Translations under genes and position numbers: made by a program
Shown: positions 1-8,172 of the stretch, one piece after another
How the letters are laid out: each line of letters begins with the position of its first letter
Numbering within the stretch: position 1 is the first letter of the stretch
The notes under the pieces: model-generated
The model's database searches: none
What the model saw: the letters and a program-made list of their open reading frames with translations, nothing else
Told to the model about the DNA's origin: nothing
Assembly (NCBI GenBank): GCA_964538565.1
Contig: CAZIGW010000303.1
Coordinates: 1-43,091, forward strand
Reading direction: 5' to 3'
DNA: 43,091 nucleotides
Origin: CAYVBN01 sp964538565
GTDB lineage: Bacteria > Pseudomonadota > Alphaproteobacteria > Rhizobiales > Xanthobacteraceae

Positions 1-60
1 GCTTCGCGTCGTCGGCGCGCGCGACGCAGCCCCACCCCCCGCGAACGCCGACACGCCGCG

Positions 61-86
61 AGCCGCCGGGCCCCCGCCCGGCGGCT
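61..86. terminator. Strong GC hairpin, probable terminator of an upstream gene
   Basis: An 11-bp perfect inverted repeat (61-71 with 76-86) flanks a four-C loop and is followed by only three T residues. It sits between unassigned sequence at the window edge and the tRNA gene. The very stable stem fits an intrinsic terminator of a gene that ends before the window, but the T-run is short, so the function is inferred. Confidence 0.5.
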
Positions 87-176
87 TTCGCGCGGGCGCG
101 GGCGCGCCGCTTCGCTGGACAGTGCGGCGGGGCTTTGCTAAACGACCGGCGCTCGCAGGACGAACCGCGTTGGTTC

Positions 177-252
<76 letters not shown>

Positions 253-378
253 TCCTCACCTCTGAGGGACGAACTTTCCGGCGCGCGAATTCTGTGTCCG
301 CGCAATCGCCGATATCGATCCGAAATGGCGAGGCCCGATGCGCGGCGGACGCGCATCGGCGACGGCAGGAGAAACGCC

Positions 379-768
379 ATGCCGACACTCGAAGCTCAGA
401 GCGACCTTGCTCTCCTCGTCGGACGGCTTTTCTATTCGTCCCTGTTTCTTCTCTTCGGCTCCTTCGGCTTGGCCGACTATGCGGGTGCGGTGGCGTACAT
501 GGCCCACTTCGGCCTGCCGCCGTTCTTTGCAGCCCTTGCGATCGCCATCGAACTCGGCGGCGGAATCCTCATGCTGATCGGTTGTCAGGTGCGTCTGGTG
601 GCGCTGGGCCTTGCGATCTATGCGCTGGTCGCCGCCCTGATCGCCCATCGCGATTTCGCCAACGGCGCCCAGCTCCTCCATTTCATGAAGAACATGGCAA
701 TCGCCGGCGGCTCTCTGGCATTCGTCGCGAGCGGGGCGGGCCGCTACTCGGTCGACGGACGCAGATAG
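379..768 (+). CDS. DoxX-like small integral membrane protein
   Basis: A 129-residue protein with four predicted membrane segments, running from the LALLVGRLFYSSLFLLFG segment near the N-terminus to a short charged tail. The pattern R-x-x-(F/L)-S-x-x-F near the first helix, a Gly/Ala-rich second helix with E-L-G-G-G, and the conserved length of about 130 residues match the DoxX/DoxD-like family. Members are membrane proteins of poorly defined redox or quinone-linked role. The start at 379 is chosen because AGGAGA lies 7-12 bases upstream and because the upstream in-frame GTG (241) lies inside the tRNA gene. It stands alone between the tRNA and the convergent oxidase operon, so context does not define its substrate. 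Confidence 0.8.
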   Translation: MPTLEAQSDLALLVGRLFYSSLFLLFGSFGLADYAGAVAYMAHFGLPPFFAALAIAIELGGGILMLIGCQVRLVALGLAIYALVAALIAHRDFANGAQLLHFMKNMAIAGGSLAFVASGAGRYSVDGRR

Positions 769-1116
769 CCAGGTGTCCGGAATTCGGCCGCTCAGACGAG
801 AAGGCTCGATCGCGAATGCCGATGGCGCGGGTCCACTCGGGGCGTCGGGCAGGACAGCCCCGCGTGCGGCCCGACGGGGCCGTCGTTGCAAGACATCCAG
901 CCGATCTCACTGGAAGCTGTCCGCTTCGGCGATGGCAGCTACTCCTATCGTCTGGCGAAAGAGAGCGGGCCTCAGCTGTGGCGGATTCTCCGCGACGCCG
1001 CCCTTGTGCCTGCAGTGAGTTCGGGTCGTTGCTGTAGTCGCAATTGTGCCGCGCCCTTCCGAGGATCACGCGGGGTTCCGTGCTCGTTTTCGAGTGCGCG
1101 AGCCATCGCGACGCGT
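769..1116. other. Non-coding gap between doxX-like gene and oxidase operon end
   Basis: About 350 bases lie between two convergent genes. Open frames here are GC-driven and carry no recognisable domain. The rightward frame around 886-1020 starts with a protein-like stretch but lacks a ribosome binding site and runs antisense into the ctaG fusion gene. I see no convincing terminator hairpin with a T-run. Confidence 0.5.
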
Positions 1117-2418
1117 TCACCGCAGCGTATAGAGATACGCGGCGAGATCGCGCGCGTCCTTGCGGTCGATGCCCATGTTCGGCATGGCGTTGCCGGGCAC
1201 GAACTGCTGCGGGTTCTCGAGCCAGGCCATCAGATTGTCGGGCGAGTTGCGCAGCACGCCGGCGATGTAGACGCGCCGGCCGATCTTGATGAGCGGCGGT
1301 CCGACGAGCCCGTCCGCGCCGCCGATGCCCGGAATGACGTGGCAGCCGCCGCAGCCGTATTGCCGGATCAGGGCGGCGCCGCGCTGCGCGTCCCCGCCGA
1401 CGTCCGCCGCGCGGGCACCGCCGTCCTGGTCGCTGCAAGCCGCGAGCAGGAGCGCGAGCAGCAGCACGGGCGAAAGCGCCGCCTGCCGCAGGCTGACGCG
1501 GCGTTCGGCTTCGGCGAGCCAGCGCACGAACAGCCACGCGATCGCCGCGAGATAGGCGAGCCCCGCCGGGATCCACATGATCAGGCCGGCGAGCTGCTGG
1601 TCCTGCAGCAGCGTGAGGCCCCAGTGCGCAACGCCCGCCGCGTGCACCGGATAGAGCGGGCGTGGCGCCAGGATCATGAGCGCGCCGGGAAGACCGCTCA
1701 GCACCGCCGTGGTGGCGACGAACAGCAGGCTTGTGCCGTAGCCGAGGCGCCGGCGCCCCGAAGGTTCGATCACGATGGTCCAGAACGCGAGCGCGGAGAG
1801 AAGGAAGCTCAGGTGCTCGAGCGCATGGATCCGTTCGTCGCGGAAGGCGAAGGTGTAGGCGGCCGGGATGTGCCAGAACACGAACAGGCCGCAAAACGCC
1901 GTCCAGACGAGGAGGGGGTGCATCAGAACGGCGATCGCGCGCGTCGCCCCGGCGGCCGACCAGGCGCGGCCGATCGTCTTGCGCGCGCGCGGGGGAAACG
2001 CCCACAGGAAGACGAGGGCGGGCCGGCTGACGACGAGGAGCGGCGGCGCCGCCAGCATCAGCAGGAGGTGCTGCACCATGTGGGCGGAAAAGAGCTCGCC
2101 GCCGAGGGTGTCGAGCGGCGAAAGCAGCGCGCCGGCCAGGACCGCCATTCCGGCCGCGAACGCGGCGGGTCCGGCCGCGAATGCGGTGGGTGCGGCCGCG
2201 AACGCGGCGATGCGCGCCGGCCCGGACGTTTCGTGCGCGCCTTCCTGGCGCATGCGCGCGATGCCAAGCGCATACCAGAGCGACGGGAGGGCGAGCGCGA
2301 CCACAAGCCACGGCTCGACATTCCACACGAGGCCGTGCGTTCCCGCGCCATGCGCCTGCGCAACGGTCGGGAAGCCGGCGGCCGGCATCGCGATCAGGAG
2401 CAGGGTCGAAAGCCTCAT
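1117..2418 (-). CDS. ctaG: CtaG-type (caa3) oxidase assembly protein fused to a C-terminal cytochrome c
   Basis: A 433-residue fusion. Residues 1-22 form a cleavable-type signal, and about 35-310 carry the multi-helix caa3_CtaG membrane domain with conserved His-containing segments (FSAHMVQHLLL around 110-120, FWHIPAAY around 181-188). The remainder is a monoheme cytochrome c domain with CGGCH at 356-360 and a Met-rich GNAMPNMG segment as probable axial ligand. CtaG proteins act in copper delivery or assembly of caa3-type oxidases. Between the domains lies LLLAACSD (324-331), which resembles a lipobox and suggests the cytochrome was once a separate lipoprotein. The start at 2418 forms an ATGA overlap with the upstream gene; an ATG two codons earlier (2424) is possible. 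It is the last gene of the oxidase operon. The cytochrome could feed or receive electrons in the oxidase rather than aid assembly. Confidence 0.85.
   Translation of the reverse strand: MRLSTLLLIAMPAAGFPTVAQAHGAGTHGLVWNVEPWLVVALALPSLWYALGIARMRQEGAHETSGPARIAAFAAAPTAFAAGPAAFAAGMAVLAGALLSPLDTLGGELFSAHMVQHLLLMLAAPPLLVVSRPALVFLWAFPPRARKTIGRAWSAAGATRAIAVLMHPLLVWTAFCGLFVFWHIPAAYTFAFRDERIHALEHLSFLLSALAFWTIVIEPSGRRRLGYGTSLLFVATTAVLSGLPGALMILAPRPLYPVHAAGVAHWGLTLLQDQQLAGLIMWIPAGLAYLAAIAWLFVRWLAEAERRVSLRQAALSPVLLLALLLAACSDQDGGARAADVGGDAQRGAALIRQYGCGGCHVIPGIGGADGLVGPPLIKIGRRVYIAGVLRNSPDNLMAWLENPQQFVPGNAMPNMGIDRKDARDLAAYLYTLR
2150..2212 (-). repeat. Three 21-bp imperfect tandem repeats inside the ctaG fusion
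   Basis: Units at 2150-2170, 2171-2191 and 2192-2212 share the core CGGCCGCGAA and encode the repeated heptad FAAGPAA-like segment (residues about 70-90) of the CtaG fusion. The 21-bp period keeps the frame, so copy number changes would lengthen an Ala/Gly linker or helix rather than break the gene. Confidence 0.8.
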
Positions 2419-2852
2419 CCGCATATCGGCACGATCCACAATCCGACGAGATCGAACAGCACGGCGATCAGAAATCCGACGCCGACCATCAACCCCCAGA
2501 GCGAGAGAAAGCGCGTGCGGCCTTCGCCGATCTCGATCAACGGCGCGCCCGAGATGGCGTGCTCGTCGCGGGTGCGGCGCCAGTTCCGCAGCGAGATGAT
2601 GGCGGCGGCGGCGGCCGCGATGGTGAGAAGGTCGAGGCCGAGCAGGGTCGGCCAGATCCAGCCGAGCCCCTCCGGCAGCGCGGCCCGGCGCGCGTCGCCC
2701 GGGTAGCAGAAGTAGCTGGCGATGGCGAAGTTCAGCACGAGGCGCAGACCCCAGAGAACCGGGATGCCCATCAGGCAGAGCGCCAGCAGCGAGATGCGCA
2801 CGGCGCGGCGATGCGGGGCGGGATGAGCCTGGTCGGTCACGTCACGCTCCAT
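2415..2852 (-). CDS. Small membrane protein of the oxidase operon (CoxP-like position)
   Basis: A 145-residue protein with three clear hydrophobic segments (about 18-45, 65-88 and 112-140), so it is likely an inner-membrane protein. I do not recognise a catalytic motif. It lies between oxidase subunit III and the CtaG fusion, overlapping both (10 bases with coxC, ATGA with ctaG), so it is translationally coupled to them. A fourth small gene follows subunit III in alternative oxidase operons such as Bradyrhizobium coxMNOP, and this gene holds the same position. It may be a small structural subunit or assembly factor. The ATG at 2852 is used; an internal GTG five codons later is an alternative. 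Confidence 0.7.
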   Translation of the reverse strand: MERDVTDQAHPAPHRRAVRISLLALCLMGIPVLWGLRLVLNFAIASYFCYPGDARRAALPEGLGWIWPTLLGLDLLTIAAAAAAIISLRNWRRTRDEHAISGAPLIEIGEGRTRFLSLWGLMVGVGFLIAVLFDLVGLWIVPICG

Positions 2853-3465
2853 GCCACATCAGCCCGAGGCGCGGCGTGAGATAGAACGTGAAGAACACGG
2901 TGATCCACACCGCGTCGACGAAATGCCAGTAGATCGCCGCGATGCTCACCGGCGCGCTGCGCACCGGCCCGAAGTAGCCGAGAAACGACCAGATGATCAC
3001 CGCGAGCAGCGCCAGCAGTCCGACGACGACGTGCGCCATGTGAAAGCCCGTGATGACGAAGAACAGCGATCCGTAGGGCCCGGAGCTCAACGTGAAGGTC
3101 TTGCTCTCCCACTCGAGCGCCTGGATGCCGACGAAGGCGAGGCCCATGAGGAAGCCGACGACGAGCCCGGTGAGCTGCCGCCGACGCACGCCCTGCCTGG
3201 TGCCGCGCTCGCCCCACCAGATGACGGCGCTGCTGGCGAGCAGCAGGATCGTGTTCGGCAGCGAGAGGCGCAGCGACGGCGGAATGCCGTCCGGCGGCCA
3301 GGGGCCGCTGTGCGGCTGCACCGCGTAGTAATAGTAGCTGAACAGCAGATAGGCGAAGAGCGCCCCTTCGGTCAGGATCAGGTTGACCGTGCCCCAGTAG
3401 CCGTTGGCGAGACTGCCGATGCTGCCGGTCGGTATCGGCCGGCGTTCCAGTGTGACTTCGCTCAT
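2842..3465 (-). CDS. coxC: Cytochrome c oxidase subunit III (five-helix form)
   Basis: A 207-residue membrane protein with about five transmembrane helices. It carries the subunit III hallmarks ESKTFTLSSGPYGSLFF and GFHMAHVVVGL in the middle and YWHFVDAVWITVFF near the C-terminus, with the conserved Glu and His residues. It is shorter than the seven-helix mitochondrial type because the two N-terminal helices are missing; the extra C-terminal helices of the neighbouring subunit I probably replace them. The ATG at 3465 overlaps the coxA stop by four bases. The subunit stabilises the oxidase core and oxygen access and carries no metal. Confidence 0.93.
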   Translation of the reverse strand: MSEVTLERRPIPTGSIGSLANGYWGTVNLILTEGALFAYLLFSYYYYAVQPHSGPWPPDGIPPSLRLSLPNTILLLASSAVIWWGERGTRQGVRRRQLTGLVVGFLMGLAFVGIQALEWESKTFTLSSGPYGSLFFVITGFHMAHVVVGLLALLAVIIWSFLGYFGPVRSAPVSIAAIYWHFVDAVWITVFFTFYLTPRLGLMWHGA

Positions 3466-5411
3466 GGCCGGTGCTCCGCGGTCCGCTCCAGCCTGTGCCG
3501 CGGCCACAGCCACGCCAGCAGCAGCAGGAGGCCGACGGCGGCGCACGCGCCGGCGAGCCACCACAGATGCACCAGCAGTCCGGCGAACAGGATGGCGAGC
3601 GCCAGCGCGCAGAGCAACGGCAGGATCGAGTCCTCCGGCATCTTCAGGATGATCTCCGGCTGGGCGTCGAGCGCGGAGGTGGCGACGATCTCCTTGCCTT
3701 CGTCGAGCACCATTCCGCGCCCGAGCACGGAGCGATAGTGGCTCGCCTGCAGCCGGTCCTCCCACAGCGGCGAACGGCTGGCGACCGTCGGAATGACGGC
3801 GAAGTTGTAGGGCGGCGGCGGCGAGGGGGTCGCCCACTCGAGGCTGTCGGCGTCCCATGGATTGGGGCCGGCGAGGCGCCCGCGCCGCAGGCTCACCATG
3901 ACGTTGACGATGAGCAGCAGGACCCCGGTCGCGAAGACATAGGAGCCGATCGTGGTGATGAGATTGAGGGTGTCCCAGCCCATGCCGGCCGGATAGGTGT
4001 AGACGCGGCGCGGCATGCCGAGCAGGCCGGAGATGTGCATCGGAAAGAAACCGAGATTGAACCCGATGAACATCAGCCAGAAGTTCCACCGTCCCAGACG
4101 CTCGTCGAGCAGGCGTCCGGTCATCTTCGGGAACCAGTGATAGATGCCGACGGTGACGGCGAACAGGTTCCAGCCGATCAGCACGTAGTGGATGTGCGCC
4201 ACGACGAAATAGGTGTCTGTCAACTGCCAGTCGGCCGGCACCGACCCTGTCATGAAACCGCTCACGCCGCCGATCACGAACACCACGACGAATCCGGCGA
4301 GGAACAGGAACGACGTGTTGAGCACCGGCCGGCCGGTCCACAGCGTGGCGATCCAGGCGAAGAACGACACTGCGCTCGGAATGGCGATCAGGATCGAGAC
4401 CGCGCCGAAGAAGGAGAGTGCGAGCGTCGAGAGCCCGGTCGCGAACATGTGGTGCAGCCAGACGCCGAACCCGAGCACCATCGTCAGCACGGTCGCGAGC
4501 GCGACCGCCGTATAGCCGACGAGCGGGCGTCGGCACACCACGGGGAGGATCTGCGACACCATGCTGATGGCGGGCAGGACGATCGCGTAGACCCACGGGT
4601 GGCCCCACATCCAGAACAGGTGCTGCCACAGCAGCGGCTGGCCGCCGCCGGCGGAATGAAAGAAGTGGGTGCCGAACTGCCGGTCCATCCACAGATAGAA
4701 GAACGCGAGCGTGACGGCGGGCATCGCGAAGATGAGGCCGACCGAGATCGTCAGCGTGCCCCAGCTCATGATCGGCAGGCGGTTGATCGACATGCCGGGC
4801 GCGCGCCCGCGCAGGATGGTCACGACGAAATTGATGGCGCCGAGCGTCGTCGAGATGCCGAGCAGGATGTTCGAGAGCGCGTAGAAATCGATGTTGGGGC
4901 CGGGATTGAACGGCCGTGACGCATAGGGCGTGTAGTTGAACCAGCCGTCGTTGGGCGCCGCGCCGACCGCGAAGCCCGCATAGAGGAAGAGTCCGGAGAA
5001 CAGGAACACCCAGTAGGTGAAGGCGTTCAGCCGCGGGAACGCCATGTCGCGCGAGCCGATGATCAACGGCTGCAGATAGACGCTGAAGCCGGTGAGCACC
5101 GGGAAGGCGTACCAGAGGATCATGGTGATCCCGTGCATGCTGAACAGCTCGTCGTACTGTTCGGGCGAGAGCAGCCGCTGCTCGGGATAGGTGAGCTGCA
5201 GACGGAAGATCAGCGCCTCGATTCCCCCGGCGATCAGGAACAGGAACGCCGTGACGATGTAGCGGATGCCGATCTCCTTGTGGTCGACGGTAGAGAGCCA
5301 GCCGATGACGCCCGGCTTCGTTTCCCAGAGCGCATGCAGCGAGTGCGCCTCGGTTGAATCATGACCGGCGGCGACAATGTCGGGAACGCGATCGTAGGAT
5401 GTCGTGCTCAC
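3462..5411 (-). CDS. coxA: Heme-copper oxidase subunit I with C-terminal two-helix extension
   Basis: A 649-residue catalytic subunit that reduces O2 at a heme-CuB site. Heme a and a3 ligands are visible in SMHGITM and VVAHIHYVLIGW, the CuB His pair in WLHHMFATG, and the His-Tyr pair in GHPWVY (H271, Y275). DMAFPRLN at the D-channel mouth is present. Two expected residues are absent: W273 replaces the helix VI Glu, without the YS pair of A2-type enzymes, and S349 replaces the K-channel Lys. After about residue 540 a linker and two extra helices follow, like the start of subunit III, which fits the short coxC next door. It starts 10 bases after coxB and overlaps coxC by ATGA. Proton pumping may differ from A1-type enzymes. 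Confidence 0.95.
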   Translation of the reverse strand: MSTTSYDRVPDIVAAGHDSTEAHSLHALWETKPGVIGWLSTVDHKEIGIRYIVTAFLFLIAGGIEALIFRLQLTYPEQRLLSPEQYDELFSMHGITMILWYAFPVLTGFSVYLQPLIIGSRDMAFPRLNAFTYWVFLFSGLFLYAGFAVGAAPNDGWFNYTPYASRPFNPGPNIDFYALSNILLGISTTLGAINFVVTILRGRAPGMSINRLPIMSWGTLTISVGLIFAMPAVTLAFFYLWMDRQFGTHFFHSAGGGQPLLWQHLFWMWGHPWVYAIVLPAISMVSQILPVVCRRPLVGYTAVALATVLTMVLGFGVWLHHMFATGLSTLALSFFGAVSILIAIPSAVSFFAWIATLWTGRPVLNTSFLFLAGFVVVFVIGGVSGFMTGSVPADWQLTDTYFVVAHIHYVLIGWNLFAVTVGIYHWFPKMTGRLLDERLGRWNFWLMFIGFNLGFFPMHISGLLGMPRRVYTYPAGMGWDTLNLITTIGSYVFATGVLLLIVNVMVSLRRGRLAGPNPWDADSLEWATPSPPPPYNFAVIPTVASRSPLWEDRLQASHYRSVLGRGMVLDEGKEIVATSALDAQPEIILKMPEDSILPLLCALALAILFAGLLVHLWWLAGACAAVGLLLLLAWLWPRHRLERTAEHRP

Positions 5412-5421
5412 GGCCGTGCTC

Positions 5422-6603
5422 TCATCGCAGTGTTTCGAGGAAGCGCCGAATGCGCGTCAGTTCCGGGCCGGAAAGGTCGAGCCGCGGCATGAGCGCGCCG
5501 GGCTTGACGTGCTGCGGATCGGCGATCCATGCCGACAGGGATCCGATCGTGTTCGGCAGCGCCGCGGCGGCGATCTTCGGGCGGCTCATCAGATGACTGA
5601 GATCGGGACCGAGCACCCCCGTCGCCGGCGTGCCGCGGACCGAATGGCAGACGCCGCATTTCGCCACGAACGTGTCGAGGTCGCGCCGCTCGCTGCCGGA
5701 GGAGGGCGTGCGCAGCGGCTCGATCTGCCGCGTCCGCCATTTCTCGAAATCCTGCGACGGATCGGCGATGACCTCGAATCCCATGTGGGCGTGCTGCTGC
5801 CCGCAGTATTCGGTGCACTGGCCGCGGTAGACGCCGGGCCGGTCGGCCGAGAACCAGGTCGTGTTGGTCTGGCCGGGAATGAGATCGGTCTTGCCGGTCA
5901 ATGCCGGAATCCAGAACGAATGGATGACGTCCACGGTCTTGAGTCTCACACCGACGGGCTCTCCGACCGGCACGTGAATCTCGTTCGCCGTGCGAAAGGT
6001 CTGGTCGGGCGTGGCGCCGAGATAGCGCACCTCCCACCACCACTGGTGGCCGATCACTTCCAGATTGATCTTGGGGTCCCCGCCGGGCGGATCGGAGACG
6101 TCGGCCAGCGTGACCACGGTCCAGACCGTGGTGGCAAACAGGACCAGCGTGCTGACCGCGACCCCGATCGTGATCCATCCGGCGCCGCGCCGGAGCGGTT
6201 CGAGATCGAGCCGGCCCGGCAGCGCGTCGGCGTGCCACGTGGGCCCGCGAAACGTGCCGGCGAGCACCAGCACGATGCTCATCACGATGACGGCAAGCGA
6301 AATGCCGATCAGCCCCCAGGTCAGCGCGTTGATCGGAAATGCGCGCCCGCCGTGCGCCTCGAGATAGCTCAACGGCGTCTGCGCGTGCGCGCGCGCCGCG
6401 ATCGGCAGGCTGCCGACAAGCGTGATCGCGAACGGAAGCGGCCTTGCGTGCGCGCGCCGGCGGGTGCCCGCGATCGCGTCGGCCGCCCGCGCCGATGCAT
6501 TGCTGGCAGGCCGCCCGCGGGGCCCGCGAGACCGCGTCGGATGAACGAACAAACGTCGAGCCGGCACGGCCCGAATTCCTTTCGGCCCCCCGGACGGATT
6601 CAC
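5422..6603 (-). CDS. coxB: Cytochrome c oxidase subunit II fused to cytochrome c (caa3/CoxM type)
   Basis: A 393-residue subunit II. Two membrane helices (about 94-118 and 143-167) precede a cupredoxin domain with complete CuA ligands (H228, C263, E265, C267, H271, M274; core CTEYCGQQHAHM). A C-terminal cytochrome c follows, with CGVCH at 316-320 and M372 as probable axial ligand. It accepts electrons from periplasmic cytochrome c and passes them to subunit I. The listed start is a GTG one base after the preceding stop codon. The first 50 residues are Arg-rich, and the true signal sequence appears only at about 52-75, so the start is uncertain. The fused heme means no separate soluble donor is strictly needed. 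The layout resembles Bradyrhizobium CoxM. Confidence 0.93.
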   Translation of the reverse strand: MNPSGGPKGIRAVPARRLFVHPTRSRGPRGRPASNASARAADAIAGTRRRAHARPLPFAITLVGSLPIAARAHAQTPLSYLEAHGGRAFPINALTWGLIGISLAVIVMSIVLVLAGTFRGPTWHADALPGRLDLEPLRRGAGWITIGVAVSTLVLFATTVWTVVTLADVSDPPGGDPKINLEVIGHQWWWEVRYLGATPDQTFRTANEIHVPVGEPVGVRLKTVDVIHSFWIPALTGKTDLIPGQTNTTWFSADRPGVYRGQCTEYCGQQHAHMGFEVIADPSQDFEKWRTRQIEPLRTPSSGSERRDLDTFVAKCGVCHSVRGTPATGVLGPDLSHLMSRPKIAAAALPNTIGSLSAWIADPQHVKPGALMPRLDLSGPELTRIRRFLETLR

Positions 6604-6604
6604 A

Positions 6605-7264
6605 CTAGGGCTTCTGCCCGCTCTTGAACTTCTGGGTATAGTCCCAAGGCGACGGCGTGCTCTGGAATTCCGCCGGCACCTGCTCGATGTCGGGCGATGT
6701 GGCCGAAACCGTCGTGCCCCACTCCTTCTTCTTCGGCTCCTTGCTGATGCTCTTGATGTAGGCGACGAGATCCCAGATCACCTCGTCCGGCAGTATGGAT
6801 CCCCAGGCGGGCATGCCGTTCGGCCGGCCCTGCGCGATCGTCAGATAGATGTTCTCGGGCGCCGCGCCGTAGACGAAAAACGCGTTGCTCAGCGCCGGCC
6901 CCATGCCGCCGGCGCCGTTCGCCGCGTGACAGCCGACGCAGTTGAAGGCGATGAAGTCCCGCATGCCGCGCTGGGCGGCGGCGGAGTCGTTGGCGACGGG
7001 ATTCTTGACGTCGGGCTCGACCGGTACGGCGCCGGGGATCAACGCGGTGACCGGCACCGACAGGAGCTTGCCGTAGATCTCGCTCGGCGTCGATTCGCTG
7101 CCGGCCGGGGGCCTGGTGGGCGTGCCCTGCGCCATCGGCGGTTGAGGCGCCTTGCCCTGATCCGGGCTGGGTTGCGCGAGCGCGCCGACCGTCGCCAGGA
7201 GCAGCACTCCCGATGTCGCCGCGCCGATGGCACCCGAGAGCGAAAGCAATCGCACCGGCCGCAT
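6605..7264 (-). CDS. Periplasmic cytochrome c (XoxG-like), electron acceptor candidate
   Basis: A 219-residue secreted monoheme cytochrome c with a signal peptide ending near ALAQ (30-31), a Pro-rich linker (31-60), CVGCH at 109-113 and a probable axial Met in RPNGMPAWG (M151). The C-terminal tail of about 40 residues is Lys/Ser-rich. It lies directly between the binding-protein gene downstream of the PQQ dehydrogenase and oxidase subunit II, where it would carry electrons from quinoprotein to oxidase, the role of XoxG/MxaG (cytochrome cL). A near-perfect AGGAGG lies 5 bases upstream of the ATG at 7264. The assignment to XoxG rests on context and general form, not on a diagnostic motif. Confidence 0.85.
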   Translation of the reverse strand: MRPVRLLSLSGAIGAATSGVLLLATVGALAQPSPDQGKAPQPPMAQGTPTRPPAGSESTPSEIYGKLLSVPVTALIPGAVPVEPDVKNPVANDSAAAQRGMRDFIAFNCVGCHAANGAGGMGPALSNAFFVYGAAPENIYLTIAQGRPNGMPAWGSILPDEVIWDLVAYIKSISKEPKKKEWGTTVSATSPDIEQVPAEFQSTPSPWDYTQKFKSGQKP

Positions 7265-7275
7265 GTGCACCTCCT

Positions 7276-8172
7276 CTAGTTCGCGTCCCCGACAGTGTTG
7301 CCGGACGCGCGGCTCGCATCGACGAGCGGCACCCCATAGCTCTCGAGCAGCCGGCGAATGTCCTCGCGCCTTCTTGCGATCACGTCGTCGAGCCGGGCCT
7401 TCAACGCGTGGTCCCCCTTTCGCACCCCCATGGCGATGTCGAACGTGAAGGCGATCGGCGCGAATTGCTCCGTGTCGGCGATGGGCCGCACCGTCAGCGG
7501 CACCGGCGACTGCCTGGCGAAATAGCCCGCGAGCGGTCCCCACACCGCAGCCACGTCGATCGTGCCGTCCTCGACCGCCTCGATGATGCGGGACGGCGGG
7601 CTCGGCTGGCGGTAGTCGCCGTAGATCGAATAGCCCTTGACGTTCTCGACGATGCCCTGGGCGCCGAGCGCGTGGGCGGGCGGCGTGTTGAACCCGTCGT
7701 CGCCGATGAGTTGAATGCCGACGGCGAGCGACTTCAAGCGCGGGTCGGTCATCGAGCGGATGTCGAGCGAACGGTCGGAGCGAGACACGAACACGTAGGT
7801 CGAGCGGTAGTACGGGCGCGTGGTTGCGACCATGTCGAGCCGGGTCGGAACGCCCATGATGACGTCGCAGTTGCCGGCCTTGAGCGTATTGCGGACGAAG
7901 CCGCGCCGCTGTGCCCACCACGTGTAGGTCACGTGCTTGCCGAGATCGGCGGCGACGAGTTCGGCGAGCTTGTTCTCGAATCCGGTGCCGGCACGATCAG
8001 AGAACGGCAGGTTGTTCGGATCGGCGCAGACGCGGAATTCATCGGGCGCGGCGTTCGCCGCGCGGGCGGCGGAGAGGCCGCCGATCGACAGGAGCGCGGC
8101 GCAGCCGAGCTGCAGGCCGACGCGCGCGAGGCGAACCGGGCCCGCCGCGCGGGGTTCACTGTCCGCCCGCAT
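7276..8172 (-). CDS. Quinoprotein-associated periplasmic binding protein (XoxJ/MoxJ-like)
   Basis: A 298-residue secreted protein of the extracellular solute-binding family 3 fold, with a signal peptide ending near ARA-ANA (about 37-40) and a mature start FRVCADPNNLPFSD. The phrase CADPNNLPFS is typical of the binding-protein-like partners of PQQ dehydrogenases (MoxJ/XoxJ). No permease or ATPase accompanies it, so a role in dehydrogenase maturation or activation is more likely than import. The ATG at 8172 lies inside the end of the dehydrogenase gene, giving a 17-base overlap in a different frame, so translation is probably coupled. The partner role is inferred from family knowledge and position. 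Confidence 0.85.
   Translation of the reverse strand: MRADSEPRAAGPVRLARVGLQLGCAALLSIGGLSAARAANAAPDEFRVCADPNNLPFSDRAGTGFENKLAELVAADLGKHVTYTWWAQRRGFVRNTLKAGNCDVIMGVPTRLDMVATTRPYYRSTYVFVSRSDRSLDIRSMTDPRLKSLAVGIQLIGDDGFNTPPAHALGAQGIVENVKGYSIYGDYRQPSPPSRIIEAVEDGTIDVAAVWGPLAGYFARQSPVPLTVRPIADTEQFAPIAFTFDIAMGVRKGDHALKARLDDVIARRREDIRRLLESYGVPLVDASRASGNTVGDAN

Noticed and set aside
886..2706. A 606-residue plus-strand frame beginning with a protein-like stretch (QDIQPISLEAVRFGDGS)
   Set aside because: It lacks a ribosome binding site, starts from TTG, and most of it is antisense to ctaG. The first 45 residues alone did not match a family I know.
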